Source: Actinomycetota bacterium (GTDB lineage: Bacteria; Actinomycetota; Actinomycetes; Nanopelagicales; Nanopelagicaceae). From it: a stretch of 6,169 nucleotides of DNA. The notes beneath the pieces are model-generated. The model worked only from the letters and a program-made list of their open reading frames with translations. It made no database searches and was not told the origin of the DNA. The position numbers and the translations under genes were made by a program. This document shows positions 5,665 to 6,169 of this stretch, piece by piece. The stretch is taken from NCBI GenBank assembly GCA_009699825.1, contig WLNM01000068.1:1-6169 (forward strand). The letters run 5' to 3'. The stretch's first letter is position 1, and every line of letters begins with the position of its first letter.

Positions 5665-6169
5665 ATGGCCATTCAAAGAAAATCATCGCGCTCACGTTTA
5701 ATTCTCGCAATAGTTCTGATTGTCGCATCTTTAATCAGTTCTTTCATATTCTCATCCCTCGCTAATCAGAAGAGGAACATGATTGTCTCTTCAACTTTCT
5801 TACTTCCGGGGCACCAAATAACTGAAAGTGACCTCACAACTATCCAAGTAATGCTGGGAGACGTATCAGAAAATTACGTAAGTCAAGCAGCGCAAATTAT
5901 TGGAACTTTCACCACAGTTCGAATAGAAGCACACGAACTCATTGCTAAAAGTTCGATAGCAGCACAATCAGATTCCCTATCGCTAAGTGCTGTGCCACTG
6001 AGTATTCGTGCTGCAGATGCTCCCGATGGATTATTACCTGGATCTACTATTGATATTTATTGGGTTCAAGATCAGGCCAATGCTGATATTCAATTAACTC
6101 CAGAACTAGTAATTGCTAGCGCCCATGTTTTAGCTATTACTAAAAGTGGATCTAATTTTGGAAGTGAAA
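5665..6169 (+). CDS. Membrane-anchored SAF-domain protein, CpaB/RcpC-like (3' end missing)
   Basis: 168 codons are visible and the frame is still open at the window's end. After a short basic N-terminus (RKSSRSR, 5-11) there is one hydrophobic segment (about 12-32, LILAIVLIVASLISSFIF), predicting a membrane anchor with the rest outside. Residues 40-98 read as an SAF domain: VSSTFLLPGHQITESDL, a hydrophobic strand, then IIGTFTTVRIEAHELI. Residues 109-135 (AVPLSIRAADAPDGLLPGSTIDIYWV) match what follows the SAF domain in CpaB/RcpC and FlgA-like proteins. CpaB/RcpC proteins are Tad/Flp pilus assembly factors; in many actinobacteria similar SAF proteins stand alone without a clear role. ATG 5665 is the only ATG before the membrane segment, and an in-frame stop lies at 5638-5640. 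No Shine-Dalgarno is seen. A pilus role is inference and depends on genes beyond the window. Confidence 0.8.
   Translation, partial: MAIQRKSSRSRLILAIVLIVASLISSFIFSSLANQKRNMIVSSTFLLPGHQITESDLTTIQVMLGDVSENYVSQAAQIIGTFTTVRIEAHELIAKSSIAAQSDSLSLSAVPLSIRAADAPDGLLPGSTIDIYWVQDQANADIQLTPELVIASAHVLAITKSGSNFGSE

Noticed and set aside
5541..5672. N-terminal extension of the minus-strand gene to the ATG at 5672
   Set aside because: It would overlap the divergent start at 5665 by 8 bases and consume the whole intergenic region; the added 44 residues (MAIGRYSTLEIYPLN...) show no family resemblance.
1..6169. CRISPR array, tRNA/rRNA, insertion sequence or phage attachment site
   Set aside because: No spaced long repeats, terminal inverted repeats, transposase frames or RNA gene signatures were seen on either strand.

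Overview
The window looks like the chromosome of a low-GC, streamlined actinobacterium, most plausibly of the freshwater acI type (Nanopelagicales / Planktophila-like). This is an inference from gene order and composition, not a phylogenetic result. The order manB, ahcY, comF, secA is a shortened form of the actinobacterial block known from Mycobacterium tuberculosis (manB, sahH, tmk, mtrA, mtrB, lpqB, comF-like, hpf, secA1). A member of the actinobacterial Rv3235 family follows secA. GC is in the low to mid 40s by eye, far below most actinobacteria, and the intergenic gaps are short.

Layout. Positions 1-150 hold the last 49 codons of a phosphomannomutase/phosphoglucomutase. A 125-base leader (151-275) follows; it is rich in short repeats and alternative pairings and ends in a good Shine-Dalgarno for ahcY (276-1562, S-adenosylhomocysteine hydrolase of the short type). 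A 91-base gap leads to comF (1654-2301, zinc-finger phosphoribosyltransferase-like protein). A 47-base gap with a possible -10 element leads to secA (2349-5018, complete preprotein translocase ATPase with a C-terminal zinc motif). The gene at 5022-5540 on the minus strand meets secA tail to tail with 3 bases between them and encodes an Rv3235-family protein of unknown function. It is divergent, across about 124 bases, from a membrane-anchored SAF-domain (CpaB/RcpC-like) protein that starts at 5665 and runs off the window.

How they fit together. The genes are mostly housekeeping: sugar-phosphate metabolism, methyl-cycle recycling, a competence-type protein and protein export. Nothing in view forms a defence system, mobile element, CRISPR array or biosynthetic cluster. 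No rRNA, tRNA or convincing intrinsic terminator was found. The least understood part is the right end: the Rv3235-family gene, the operator-like divergent region and the SAF protein. The most unusual well-supported points are the short AhcY, which differs from the usual actinobacterial enzyme, and the loss or relocation of tmk, mtrAB, lpqB and hpf from this block.
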